The position numbers were made by a program, and so were the translations under genes. The notes under the pieces were generated by a model. It did no database searches and had not been told where the DNA came from. It was given only the letters and a program-made list of their open reading frames with translations. Shown in pieces: positions 1-7,734 of a stretch of 64,000 nucleotides of DNA; position 1 is the first letter of the stretch, and each line of letters starts with the position of its first letter. The stretch is from Cristatella mucedo (taxonomy: Eukaryota; Bryozoa; Phylactolaemata; Cristatellidae). The DNA lies in NCBI GenBank assembly GCA_009760855.2, contig WPIO01000002.1, forward strand, positions 6,397,001 through 6,461,000, given 5' to 3'.

Positions 1-40
1 AATTTTGAATTAAATGTTTTTCTTCATAGTATATATATAT

Positions 41-211
41 ATGGATCCAAAAATAAGAAATTATAAAATTAGTAATACAATTCGAGATATTAGTTAGGGT
101 AGAAAATTAAAATTAACTGATGAACTGTTTAAAATTATATTTAAAATGTGTACCCAGGAAGATAAATATGAGGAACTTAAAATTAAAACAAGAGAGTTAA
201 TAAAGAATTAG
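41..211 (+). pseudogene. Small viral ORF with one in-frame TAG
   Basis: An ATG at 41 follows a TATATATAT run and opens a 56-codon frame ending at TAG 209-211. It is interrupted by TAG at 95-97. The product is lysine-rich and unrecognised. Its place just upstream of the next viral gene and its TATA-rich start resemble the other viral genes here, which is why I list it. It could instead be chance in AT-rich DNA. Confidence 0.35.
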
Positions 212-243
212 ATGTTTTGTATTTTCTTATAATAGTATAGGAA

Positions 244-783
244 ATGTCGACAGCAACAGAAGTATCTGATGCCAGTCTTGCCACATCTGCACCTCTTCTT
301 AAAGCCTATGTTGACTATCTTGTAAAGTCTAGAATGACTGCTTATGATCAACAGACACTCGACTCAGATATCTCAATTATGACAAATACATTTGTAAAAA
401 AGTTTTACATTGATGAGTGTGACATTGAAGCATAACAGCTAATCGATTCTGGAATGGCAAGTATAACAAGCGACCTTGAAGTAACAGTTAGAAGTAAAGT
501 TGATACTCTTCTTGATACACCCGGAGAAATATCTAGTTATACAACATGGATTGCTAGCCAGCTACCAACACTTTCAACAGTTATCTCAGGCGTTGCAGGA
601 ATGAAACCAGATATCTCTGGAATTGTTAAGGATGAATGCTATGCAATTCTACCTGATATCTCTGATGGAACTAGTGCTAGACAAAAAGCAACACCTGCTG
701 CTCTAGCCGCTCCAGTTGCTCCAGAGGTTGTTGCAGATCCGAATGTACCAGTTTCTGATACAATTCCAACAACCACACTGTAA
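244..783 (+). pseudogene. Hypothetical viral protein, one nonsense codon
   Basis: One reading frame of 179 codons from ATG 244 to TAA 781-783, broken only by TAA at 433-435; the halves are in the same frame. The start follows the motif AGTATAGGAAATG, also found at the ATPase gene. The N-terminal part is Ser/Thr/Asp-rich and helical-looking. The C-terminal 35 or so residues are Ala/Pro/Val-rich and look like a flexible tail. I recognise no domain. Position before a second small plus-strand gene and the fibre cluster suggests a structural or accessory role, but that is inference. Confidence 0.6.
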
Positions 784-802
784 ATAATTTATCTATATAG
801 AA

Positions 803-1171
803 ATGAATGTAGGAGCTAGAAGTAAAGATTGTCTAACAGTTGCACAAGGACAACAGACTATAAAGATTTGTTCATACCCAATGGAAATAACTGAGGATAT
901 TAGGAGTACATTATTAGAAGCATTAAAATTAGTTTTAGAGTACAAAGCTATAAGAGTTAATCATTCAGAAAAAGAAATGGCATATATATTTACAAATGTT
1001 AGAGATGGATCAATCTTTTCAGAGTATCTTACAGATCTGAAAATAGATAAAATAAATAGTCTTAAATCAGAAGCATACTCTAAAAAAATAGAGTTAACAA
1101 AACAATTAACAGGAAAAGAATATAGTATGCCAACAGAGTTTATTAAAGAAAGCCTAGATTGGAAAGTTTAA
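803..1171 (+). CDS. Hypothetical viral protein (122 aa)
   Basis: An intact frame from ATG 803, preceded by CTATATAGAA directly against the start, the recurrent viral start context. The product is a charged, mostly helical 122-residue protein with three cysteines and no recognised domain. It begins 20 bases after the preceding gene. Its TAA (1169-1171) overlaps the stop of the convergent fibre gene (1168-1170) in a shared TTAA. It is open while its neighbours are broken, so it may simply be short enough to have escaped damage. Confidence 0.6.
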   Translation: MNVGARSKDCLTVAQGQQTIKICSYPMEITEDIRSTLLEALKLVLEYKAIRVNHSEKEMAYIFTNVRDGSIFSEYLTDLKIDKINSLKSEAYSKKIELTKQLTGKEYSMPTEFIKESLDWKV

Positions 1172-2197
1172 CTATATTGACTTATAACAACATCAGCTAA
1201 AGTAATTTCAATAATATCTGAAGCACTTGGAGTTATCATATTACTCTAATTTAAAACAGGAAAATTTATAGTTATGAAAATATTATTAGGATAAACGTTG
1301 AACTGTGTTATATAATCACTTGATAATAACATATAATTATTTTCAACTCCGTAATAGGTGATATGTAGAAAAGTAGAAGCGCAAAGAAATTTGGTGAGTA
1401 GGTTTTGTGATAATAATCTCTAACTATAAAACTTCCTACATTACCAATATTTAAATTTAATTCCATTTTAACATCAAAATATTTTACTCTAGTCATATTT
1501 ACATCCTTTAATATAATCGATTTTTTTTTCAGTTACTTGTTTCGCTGTAACACTTAAGAATGAATAACTTTCTCCAAAAATTGTTAAAGGCATAAAAGGA
1601 CTTTCAGTATCCATATCATAAAGATCTTTTATTCTCAATTTTAATTTTGAAGTATATATTGGTATTTTTATTATATCAGATATTCTAGCTAAGTAATAGT
1701 CTCTATTGTAATCTAGATCACTATTAAAACCTGACAGATTTTCTATCTTACTGAAACTCAAAGAACCTGCATCAATTTGTGGAGGGCTACCACGAAAAAA
1801 TCTATAAATATCATCATTTGCTAGATATATATTAAAACATCAACTAATTGTTTACCATTATATATTTCACCTACAACTATTAGTTCATTAACTGCTAAAT
1901 TACCATTTACTACGAAATCTGCCTTAGTATCAACGTACTATTTTGTTGCAATATCATTATCTTTTATCGGAGCTAGTACATCAACATATTTTTTGAGTTT
2001 GCGGATATGTTTCCTCTTATTACTTGGTCTGAATCTTTTCTTACATAGTTGTTATCGGCAAATTATTTTCCAACAGCTTCTACAGGATCCACATTACTTC
2101 CAAGATTTACTATTCTATTATAAGATTTACTTTACTATTTATTATTTTTAGACATATCCAATGTTCCAATCATTTGTAGATCTTTTCTGCTTAGCAT
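1168..2197 (-). pseudogene. Fibre-like protein C, degenerate
   Basis: Third of three tandem minus-strand fibre-like genes. The ATG (2195-2197) overlaps the TAA of the preceding fibre gene. The N-terminal part has shaft units of the type L-D-M, N-x-I/V-x-N-L-G, D-P-V, then a Y/F-A/V-D step, as in the other two copies and in many phage and polinton-like fibres. In-frame stops lie at 2135-2137 (TAG), 2132-2134 (TAA), 2063-2065 (TAA) and 1938-1940 (TAG). Frameshifts occur near 1995 in an A run and around 1810 to 1830. The distal part (1761-1489 and 1496-1308, other frames) has no shaft units and is probably the globular head. The convergent stop is at 1168-1170. Role by family: trimeric attachment fibre. 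Clearly broken. Confidence 0.7.
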
Positions 2198-3077
2198 TAT
2201 GCTATTGCTATATAAACAGTAACATTTATTTCTCTATCTAACAAACTTGATCCAGATATAAAAGTAGAACTAGCAACTATTTTTTTACTAGCATCTAACA
2301 TATAGCTAGCTACCATGCAATTGATCAGCCTGTGCTGTTAATGTTGATGGCGGAGGCATAAGTACTTTTGTTATTCCAGAAACTTCATACACCACTGCAA
2401 TAACAAATAAACCTCTTTGAATTGCAATGTTGTTAATGTTAGCACTCCATCTACCACTAACTGTTCTGCCATATATTTGTGTAGTTAGTGAGCCATCCAT
2501 TATTCCTTTAAAAATTTACAGCTGTAACATTTCCACTTATTTTCCGTAGATAGCCAAGATTTACTCAATCATTCGGATTTACAGGATCTTCTTGTATAAT
2601 AATTGGATTATTATTCATATTAAAAGGTCCGTACATTATTTGATTATCATATTTTACAAATTTTTTATCCATATATCCAACAGTTGCAACATTATTATCA
2701 CGTAATGGCGTTACTGGATTATTAATACTTAATGTTCCAGTTACCATTAAACTTCCATTAAAATATCCGCCATCTTTTGATATTTTCGTATCTGCATAGT
2801 CTTTTGTAGCAGCATCACTTGGATAAACAGGATTATCAAGATCTATCACTCTATGATTATTCATATCAAGATCTCCATCAGCAGTCGTACCTCTAGATAC
2901 TTTTGTTACAAAGTTTGTATCTATATACTTTCTTTTTACAGCATCTGTAGAGTCAACAGGGTCTCCAAGATTTTTTATTAGATTTTGATTCATATTTAAA
3001 GACCCATTTATAATATCTCCACTCTTACGAATGTAATTTTTTTGGCTAGTACCTTTTCTACGATATCCAAGCGACAT
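2197..3077 (-). pseudogene. Fibre-like protein B, degenerate
   Basis: Second tandem fibre-like gene. The start ATG is at 3075-3077, immediately after GTATAGA, the viral start motif. The upstream fibre's TAG stop (3079-3081) lies inside that motif. From 3077 to 2568 there are four or five shaft units, each with the N-G-S-L/G-D-L-D-M...N-L-x-D/N-P-V...D-A-x...Y-x-D pattern. A TGA at 2565-2567 and a frameshift in the T run near 2510 break the frame; the head region continues at 2500-2306 and again in a third frame to TAA 2197-2199. Its length (about 290 codons) matches fibre A. Membrane-like residues upstream of 3077 in the same frame are not part of the gene, because the start motif sits at 3077. 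Confidence 0.75.
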
Positions 3078-3078
3078 T

Positions 3079-3942
3079 CTATACAATAGTAATAATACAA
3101 TCAATATATGTAATATTGCTTGCAAATCTTAAATTATCTATCATATATGTGCAGGTTCCATCAATATTTATAACTAAAAGAAGAGTACCAGATACACCAT
3201 AAGTGTTGTCACTAGTTAACTCTAAAAACGTTCCATCAGTATTAGAACACCATAGAATATTGGATACCGTTTGAAAGTTTGCTACTGAACCAGCAACAAA
3301 AAGTTTTATAAGGTGTTGCATAGCCTACAACTTGACCTTGCTGATTAAAAACTGCAATATCTGCAGGAGGAGAGTTTTTTTTAATGTAGAACTTTCTGTT
3401 CCTGTTCCATTTACATCAGTATTAAATATGTTTAATGGAACAATAATGGAATCATTAGTAAAACCAATAAGTCTTAAGTACAACGTAGAGCATTTATAAG
3501 AATCAACAGATTCCTTTGTTACAACATCTGAATTTTTTAAAGATGTAATTCAGTTTGATCCTAGATCAAGAGTACTATTATAGTTACCATTAAAAACTTG
3601 AGTCATACTTTTTAGTAATCCATAGTTTATTACTCTGTAAGGCCTAGAATCTTGATAAACTGTTCCATCAGTAGATCTTCCAGATATACCAGTTATATTT
3701 TTACAATTCAACTGGGATAACATTTTTGCACTATTCTTTGTAAGTAAGTCATTAAAGTTAGAAAAATAAGCTATTTCTCCTGAAACATTAGTTGCTACAG
3801 TATTAAAAAAGTCTGAATTGAGAGCATAATCTAATCTTATTGCATCTCCATCATTTACTGGAAAACCAAGATTTGTAATACCATTTCCATTGGCATCAAG
3901 GTCGCTAAAAATATTACCATTAATCTTACTAATATTATCCAT
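3079..3942 (-). pseudogene. Fibre-like protein A, degenerate
   Basis: First tandem fibre-like gene, 288 codons from ATG 3940-3942 to TAG 3079-3081. It starts with one shaft unit (L-D-A-N-G-N-x-I-T-N-L-G-x-P-V-N-D-G-D-A). TGA at 3550-3552 sits where the shaft consensus expects an Arg, so CGA to TGA is likely. A local double frameshift lies between about 3390 and 3320, after which the original frame resumes (3321-3079) and looks like a globular head ending in hydrophobic beta-type residues. The start lies only 10 bases from the ATG of the divergent gene at 3953. A longer frame reaching back to 4251 is a shadow of that opposite gene. Confidence 0.7.
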
Positions 3943-3952
3943 TCTTGTATAT

Positions 3953-4294
3953 ATGGAAAAAATAAAATCTGGCTTAGATACAACAAAAGAAGTATTATCA
4001 GGAACAACAACTGCAACCGATATAGGTTCAAAAGCAATTATAAAAGTAGCTCCAAAGATTGCAGTGAAGCTAAGTCTGAGAGCCTCAAATAGGATTGCAA
4101 CAATTGTTCCAAAAGTTTTGAAGTCATTCAAAGTTATAGGAACTGCTACAAAAGCACTTGGTGGATTTCTTTCAGGAATAACAGGAATTGTAGATCTTGG
4201 TTTATTCATAAAAGAGATTTTAGATGATATTGCTTCAATAAAATATGGCAATGTCTTTTGGAAAACAGTTGCAGATAAAAAAGAAGGACTGTAA
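3953..4294 (+). CDS. Hydrophobic/basic viral protein (possible minor virion protein)
   Basis: A 113-codon frame from ATG 3953, divergent from fibre A with 10 bases between starts. I choose this ATG over the upstream in-frame one at 3890 because the latter lies inside the fibre coding region. The middle is basic and amphipathic (several Lys/Arg within Val/Ile/Ala-rich stretches), followed by a glycine-rich hydrophobic segment that could insert in a membrane. The TAA at 4292-4294 is followed in frame, after one Lys codon, by the ATG of the next gene, so the two could originally have been one protein. Role unknown; a membrane-active minor capsid protein is a guess. Confidence 0.5.
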   Translation: MEKIKSGLDTTKEVLSGTTTATDIGSKAIIKVAPKIAVKLSLRASNRIATIVPKVLKSFKVIGTATKALGGFLSGITGIVDLGLFIKEILDDIASIKYGNVFWKTVADKKEGL

Positions 4295-4297
4295 AAA

Positions 4298-4717
4298 ATG
4301 ATAGCATCCTTAGAGGTTGGTTATTACATAAACGAGATTTTGCTAGAAGCTGAAAAAGCTAAATCTGATTGGTAATTAGATCCTAGTAGATTTCTTTCAG
4401 AGACATTCGGAGAGGAAATATCTTGGGATGCTTCACAATTAGATACAAAAGCTTGGAGTAAGAAATTTTTTGAAGTAAGATCTGGCGGATTTTTACCTAC
4501 AATTCCAGCAATCATAGCAAGTATAGCTTCAATTATTGGCGCAGTTGGCTTAGGAGTTTCAATAGCTGTAACTGTAGCAGGATTGATTAAGAAGATTATT
4601 GACTCAACAATGTATACTGCTAAAGCGCCGAAAATGGATACGCATGAGGAGAGAATGAATGCTTTGAGTTTACAAAGTGAAAGACTAAAGAATGCAATTA
4701 CGGACATAAAAATATGA
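4298..4717 (+). pseudogene. Viral protein with C-terminal transmembrane-like helix, one nonsense codon
   Basis: In the same frame as the preceding gene; ATG at 4298, in-frame TAA at 4373-4375, stop TGA at 4715-4717. The second half has a long Ile/Ala/Gly/Val segment (about 4495 to 4600) with the look of one or two membrane helices, followed by a charged tail. The stop overlaps the ATG of the next gene (ATGA at 4714-4717), typical of tight viral packing. No family recognised. Possibly the C-terminal half of one longer gene starting at 3953. Confidence 0.5.
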
Positions 4718-5030
4718 TCGAATTATTTGATAGAAACATTGATATCGATTTGAGTGACAAATTGCAAAACTCAAAGGTGAAAAACAGATTAGATTATTAG
4801 AAAACTGGAAAGCAGTTAGTAGAGGTATCAGGAGTAAGCTGTTCGGATAGGTTAAAAGAAGATATAAAAAAGTAGAAAGTAGTACAATTGGAGGGGAAAA
4901 GACTTGCAATTATCAAGCAGAGAGTGCAATGCTACTAGCTAATCTGTTTGCGCAAGGTGCGACACAAGAACAAATATATAATGAAATAATAAAACTAAGA
5001 GATGAATTAAAAAAGCGCTGTCGAAATTAA
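4714..5030 (+). pseudogene. Small charged viral protein, frameshifted
   Basis: ATG at 4714 overlaps the previous stop. The first frame runs about 15 codons. A one-base shift near 4760 to 4770 leads to a second frame that continues to TAA 5028-5030, with TAG at 4848-4850 inside. The product would be about 105 residues, Lys/Arg-rich in the middle and helical at the end. Its 3' end overlaps the convergent HNH-AP2 gene by 24 bases. No family recognised. Confidence 0.4.
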
Positions 5031-5588
5031 AAAGTCTGTATGTCTAACTATTTTGTAATCTTCTGTTAAAGTATAAGTAAAGTTTAATCGAGCGAAACTT
5101 AGGTGCAAACGTATTGCTGCAAGGTCACGCACTTCAGCAGCTTTAATAGGATTTTCAAAATATCTTAGGTGATATCGAATTCCATCTATTGCAATACGTG
5201 CAATCCACTTTTTATTATGTGAATTCCAGTTTACACCAATGAATTTTAAAGTATTATTTCTTCTTATTCCTTTAGTTCTATTATTTTCTGATCTAGTTGT
5301 TTCACGCAAATTACCGAAACTATTATTTTAATTATTGTTATCAATATGATCAAGCTCTTGCATAGGAAACTGTTCAGTCATAATCAAGCATGCAAGACGA
5401 TGTGCACGGTAAATTTTGCTATTTATCTTTATTTCTCTATAACCGCTATGATGAATTCTTCCAGCAACACTTTCTGCTCTTGCTTTTCCACCTCTACTTG
5501 TTTTCCAGAGGAATTCTCCAGAAAAAGGACAGTATTGCAATAATTCTATAACTCGGTTTCTAAAAGCACAAATTTCATCTTGATTCAT
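5007..5588 (-). pseudogene. HNH homing endonuclease with AP2 DNA-binding domain, one nonsense codon
   Basis: Single minus-strand frame of 194 codons from ATG 5586-5588, broken only by TAA at 5328-5330. The N-terminal half is an HNH_3-type nuclease: a conserved H-R-L-A step followed by the D-H-I-D catalytic motif just before the stop. After the stop the same frame gives the usual N-L-R-E-x-T-x-x-E-N-N continuation of this family. The second half is an AP2 domain with G-V-x-W and Y-x-G/R-Y-F-x-x-x-x-x-A-A motifs. Such HNH-AP2 proteins are selfish endonucleases known from phages, large DNA viruses and protists. It shares a 55-bp bidirectional upstream region with the phospholipase-type gene. It probably invaded this virus as a free-standing homing gene. 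Confidence 0.8.
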
Positions 5589-5643
5589 TTCTTAATATAT
5601 AATAGTTTTATTTGCCTTTAAATAAAATTTAATTTATTATAGA
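5589..5643. promoter_or_regulatory. Bidirectional viral promoter region
   Basis: 55 bases between two divergent starts. Towards the right, TTTATTATAGA abuts ATG 5644; towards the left (minus strand), ATTATATATTAAGAA abuts the endonuclease ATG. Both match the TATA-type start context at other viral genes in this element. Function is inferred from position and recurrence. Confidence 0.5.
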
Positions 5644-6417
5644 ATGGAATATCACGAGACAAAGCTAAACATGTCAGATCATCAAGTAAACTTAATACAT
5701 AAGAGTGATACACCTATTTCAATCAGACTAAAAAAAGAAGACCTATCAGGTTCAGTTCCAATCTTTGTAACAAAAACACAACTAAATAAAATAGAAAAGT
5801 GTAGATCAAAAAACACTGGCCTACAACTGAATTTAAGTTTGAAGCAACTAAAACAAAATAAAAAAGTTGGCTCGGGTTTGGTTGATATAATAAATAAACT
5901 AACTGGAAACCGTGAAATGCATATGAAACTCCCTTCAGGGGTAAAATCTGAATTTGTACCAGGTGGTTCATTCAACGGTACTGGTCGTTACTCATATGCC
6001 GGGCCGGGAACCAAGTTTACTCAAAGGATGAATGAATCTTATGAAGGCGTAAATGATCTAGATAGATCTGCTTTAGTGCACGATAGTCTATATACCGAAA
6101 CTTCATCAATGACCGAACCTAAAAGGACACAAATAAAAAACTAGTCAGACTAGGTATTAGCTGAATCTGCTGCTAGAATTGCGCTTGATCCAAGGCAACC
6201 AAATTATGTTCGTGAAGATACAAAGACAGTTGCGGCCGTGATGAGGGCTAAAGCTAAGCCCGGACTTGGAATTCTATCCGGCGGAGCTCTAAACGATTCA
6301 TTTGCAACTGATTTTCTAAAAGATGAAGTATCAAACCCTGCTAGCCTAAATAAGATAAAAAACTATGCTCGTGGAATAGTTGATAGAATGCTTGATATCA
6401 CTCGAAAAAAGATCTAA
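5644..6417 (+). pseudogene. Phospholipase A2-domain virion protein, two nonsense codons
   Basis: One frame of 257 codons from ATG 5644 to TAA 6415-6417, with TAG at 6142-6144 and 6151-6153. Residues 15-75 contain the paired I-x-L-K/S-x-x-x-L and L-T-K-T-Q-L-N-K-I-type units seen in adintovirus and polinton-like virion proteins. Residues 118-150 resemble the viral PLA2 fold: a Y-A-G-P-G calcium-loop motif at 118-122 and the catalytic H-D-x-x-Y at 146-150. In parvoviruses this domain breaches endosomal membranes; here a minor virion protein with that role is inferred. After the two stops the same frame continues with a helical C-terminal region, which argues for one damaged gene. Catalytic His and Asp are still encoded. 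Located between two divergent or convergent viral genes. Confidence 0.75.
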
Positions 6418-6451
6418 AAAAAATGTAACTTACAAACTTTTTTTTATACTT

Positions 6452-6973
6452 TTAAAACTCTGCTGGATTAAAAACTGATCTCTTTGGAGAACCATTACCT
6501 TTTACTTGGCCAATCTTTAGTCTAAAATTTAATCTTGCTTCATTATTATAAAACTCTTTTGAAACATAGCTTCCATCAAGAATTCCAGTGATACTAAAAT
6601 CATTACCTAATTTCTTAATTAAGTCTGCAGGACTAGATACTTCATTTTGTTTATTATTCTCATCAAACATAATGCTAGGTTTCTTTCCTAAATCAAATCT
6701 AATTCCAATTGTTGACCTTGCAATACCATCAAATCCCTTAAATTCTAAGTGTTCACTTGATCTATCTTCAAAATTTTGAATATAAGGAAGTGATTCTTCT
6801 GTTATATACATCCACACGGTAAGATAAGATTTTGAATCCTTTGAAATTTTCTCTTTAACATGAACGTGTGCAGGCTTTCCTTTAGGGATAACAACTGCAG
6901 AATTTTGGAGGACTACAAATTCGTTTTCTTGATTTTCTATTCTATATAGTGGAGATATTTTGTTTAATTCAGA
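6452..6973 (-). CDS. Unrecognised viral protein, N-terminus unclear
   Basis: Open frame on the minus strand from a TAA at 6974-6976 to the stop at 6452. Its first ATG (6817) is well inside an otherwise plausible coding stretch (proline, valine and lysine-rich beta-type sequence from 6973), so the true start was probably lost by frameshift against the upstream protease remnant. The product of about 170 residues looks mainly beta-stranded. I cannot assign it; a penton-like or other jelly-roll structural protein is possible but not supported by any motif I can name. Confidence 0.45.
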   Translation of the reverse strand, partial: SELNKISPLYRIENQENEFVVLQNSAVVIPKGKPAHVHVKEKISKDSKSYLTVWMYITEESLPYIQNFEDRSSEHLEFKGFDGIARSTIGIRFDLGKKPSIMFDENNKQNEVSSPADLIKKLGNDFSITGILDGSYVSKEFYNNEARLNFRLKIGQVKGNGSPKRSVFNPAEF

Positions 6974-7354
6974 TTAATAATTGCATGACTGTACCAAAAT
7001 TGAGTAATTCCATTAGTTTAAGGAAGATTAAGCACCTCATTCCACAATCCGTTTGATTAAACTTTTGCAGTTGAAAAGTCTGAAAACTTGGTGTAACACC
7101 GCAACAATTATTCACTTCCTTCATTGGAGGAGCACCAAATAAATCAAAATAAAAACATCGAACACCAATTTTTTAAGTGCTACCCAATGATATATTGCTA
7201 GATCTGATTTCCCAGTATTGCAAATAAGGCACTCATTCTGTTCAGGAGAAATTAATTCATCTCTTGCAAATACACCTCTGCAACTTTTTATATCTAATTC
7301 TTTTACATATTGATTTATTTCGAGATCAGTTAGTGGTGTACTTTTTACTTTTTT
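6969..7354 (-). pseudogene. Adenain-like virion cysteine protease, frameshifted
   Basis: Two minus-strand frames joined across an A run near 7169-7174 show the conserved order of the adenovirus/Polinton protease family: an N-terminal L-T-D-x-E-I step, R-G-V-F-x-R-D-E-L, N-E-C, catalytic H-W-V, then Y-F-D-x-F-G-x-P-P, and finally D-C-G-x-R-C-L near the C-terminus. The second frame ends at TGA 6969-6971. Enzymes of this family process virion precursors. The coding stretch starts right after a TAA next to an A8 run that also ends the zinc-finger gene in another frame, so the protease may have been fused to, or closely overlapped, that gene. Not functional as it stands. Confidence 0.7.
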
Positions 7355-7700
7355 TTAAACTTTTGATAGTTTTTAGTTCAGAAAGTATTTGTTCTTTACT
7401 CATCTCACCGCCAAACTTTTTCCCGTGAGCTAGAACTCCTGTACCTAACTTTTTCCCATGGGCTAAAACTCCAGTACCTAACTTTTTACCATGAGCTAGA
7501 ACTCCAGTACTTAATTTGTTACCATGAGCTAGAACTCCTTCACCAACACTTCTAAGCTTAACAAACTTTGATTTTTTTCTCTCACAAGTCATACAAATTG
7601 CTTTAATCATTCCTCTAAGACCTTTTGTACTATCAATCTCGATGTATTGCTCTTGAATGCTATCTGTTGGCTTCTTACATTTCAAGCAGTAAATTTCCAT
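7326..7700 (-). CDS. Treble-clef zinc-finger protein with four 11-residue repeats
   Basis: Intact 124-codon frame starting at ATG 7700, preceded on its strand by TATTATAGAA. The N-terminal 40 residues have C-x-x-C at 5-8 and C-x-x-C at 36-39, spaced like the DUF5679-type zinc finger common in polinton-like viruses. Residues 55-98 are four copies of an 11-residue unit (G-V-L-A-H-G-x-K-L/F-x-x). The C-terminus is Lys-rich. It is divergent from the ATPase gene with 34 bases between starts. The end of the frame (TGA) overlaps the start of the protease remnant in another frame. Nucleic-acid binding or virion core association is inferred. Confidence 0.65.
   Translation of the reverse strand: MEIYCLKCKKPTDSIQEQYIEIDSTKGLRGMIKAICMTCERKKSKFVKLRSVGEGVLAHGNKLSTGVLAHGKKLGTGVLAHGKKLGTGVLAHGKKFGGEMSKEQILSELKTIKSLKKSKKYTTN
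7407..7538 (-). repeat. 33-bp coding tandem repeat, four copies
   Basis: Four head-to-tail 33-base units inside the zinc-finger gene, encoding the 11-residue repeat. The units differ by a few substitutions, so the array is not a sequencing duplication. Confidence 0.8.
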
Positions 7701-7734
7701 TTCTATAATATAAACACTCTTTTTAGTATAGGAA
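7701..7734. promoter_or_regulatory. Bidirectional viral promoter between zinc-finger and ATPase genes
   Basis: 34 bases separate two divergent ATGs. To the right AGTATAGGAA abuts ATG 7735, identical over 13 bases (through the ATG) to the context at 231-246. To the left the minus strand reads TTATATTATAGAA before the zinc-finger ATG. Confidence 0.5.

Noticed and set aside
3943-4251. N-terminal extension of the fibre A frame
   Set aside because: It is antisense to the hydrophobic plus-strand gene; shaft units only begin after the ATG at 3942.
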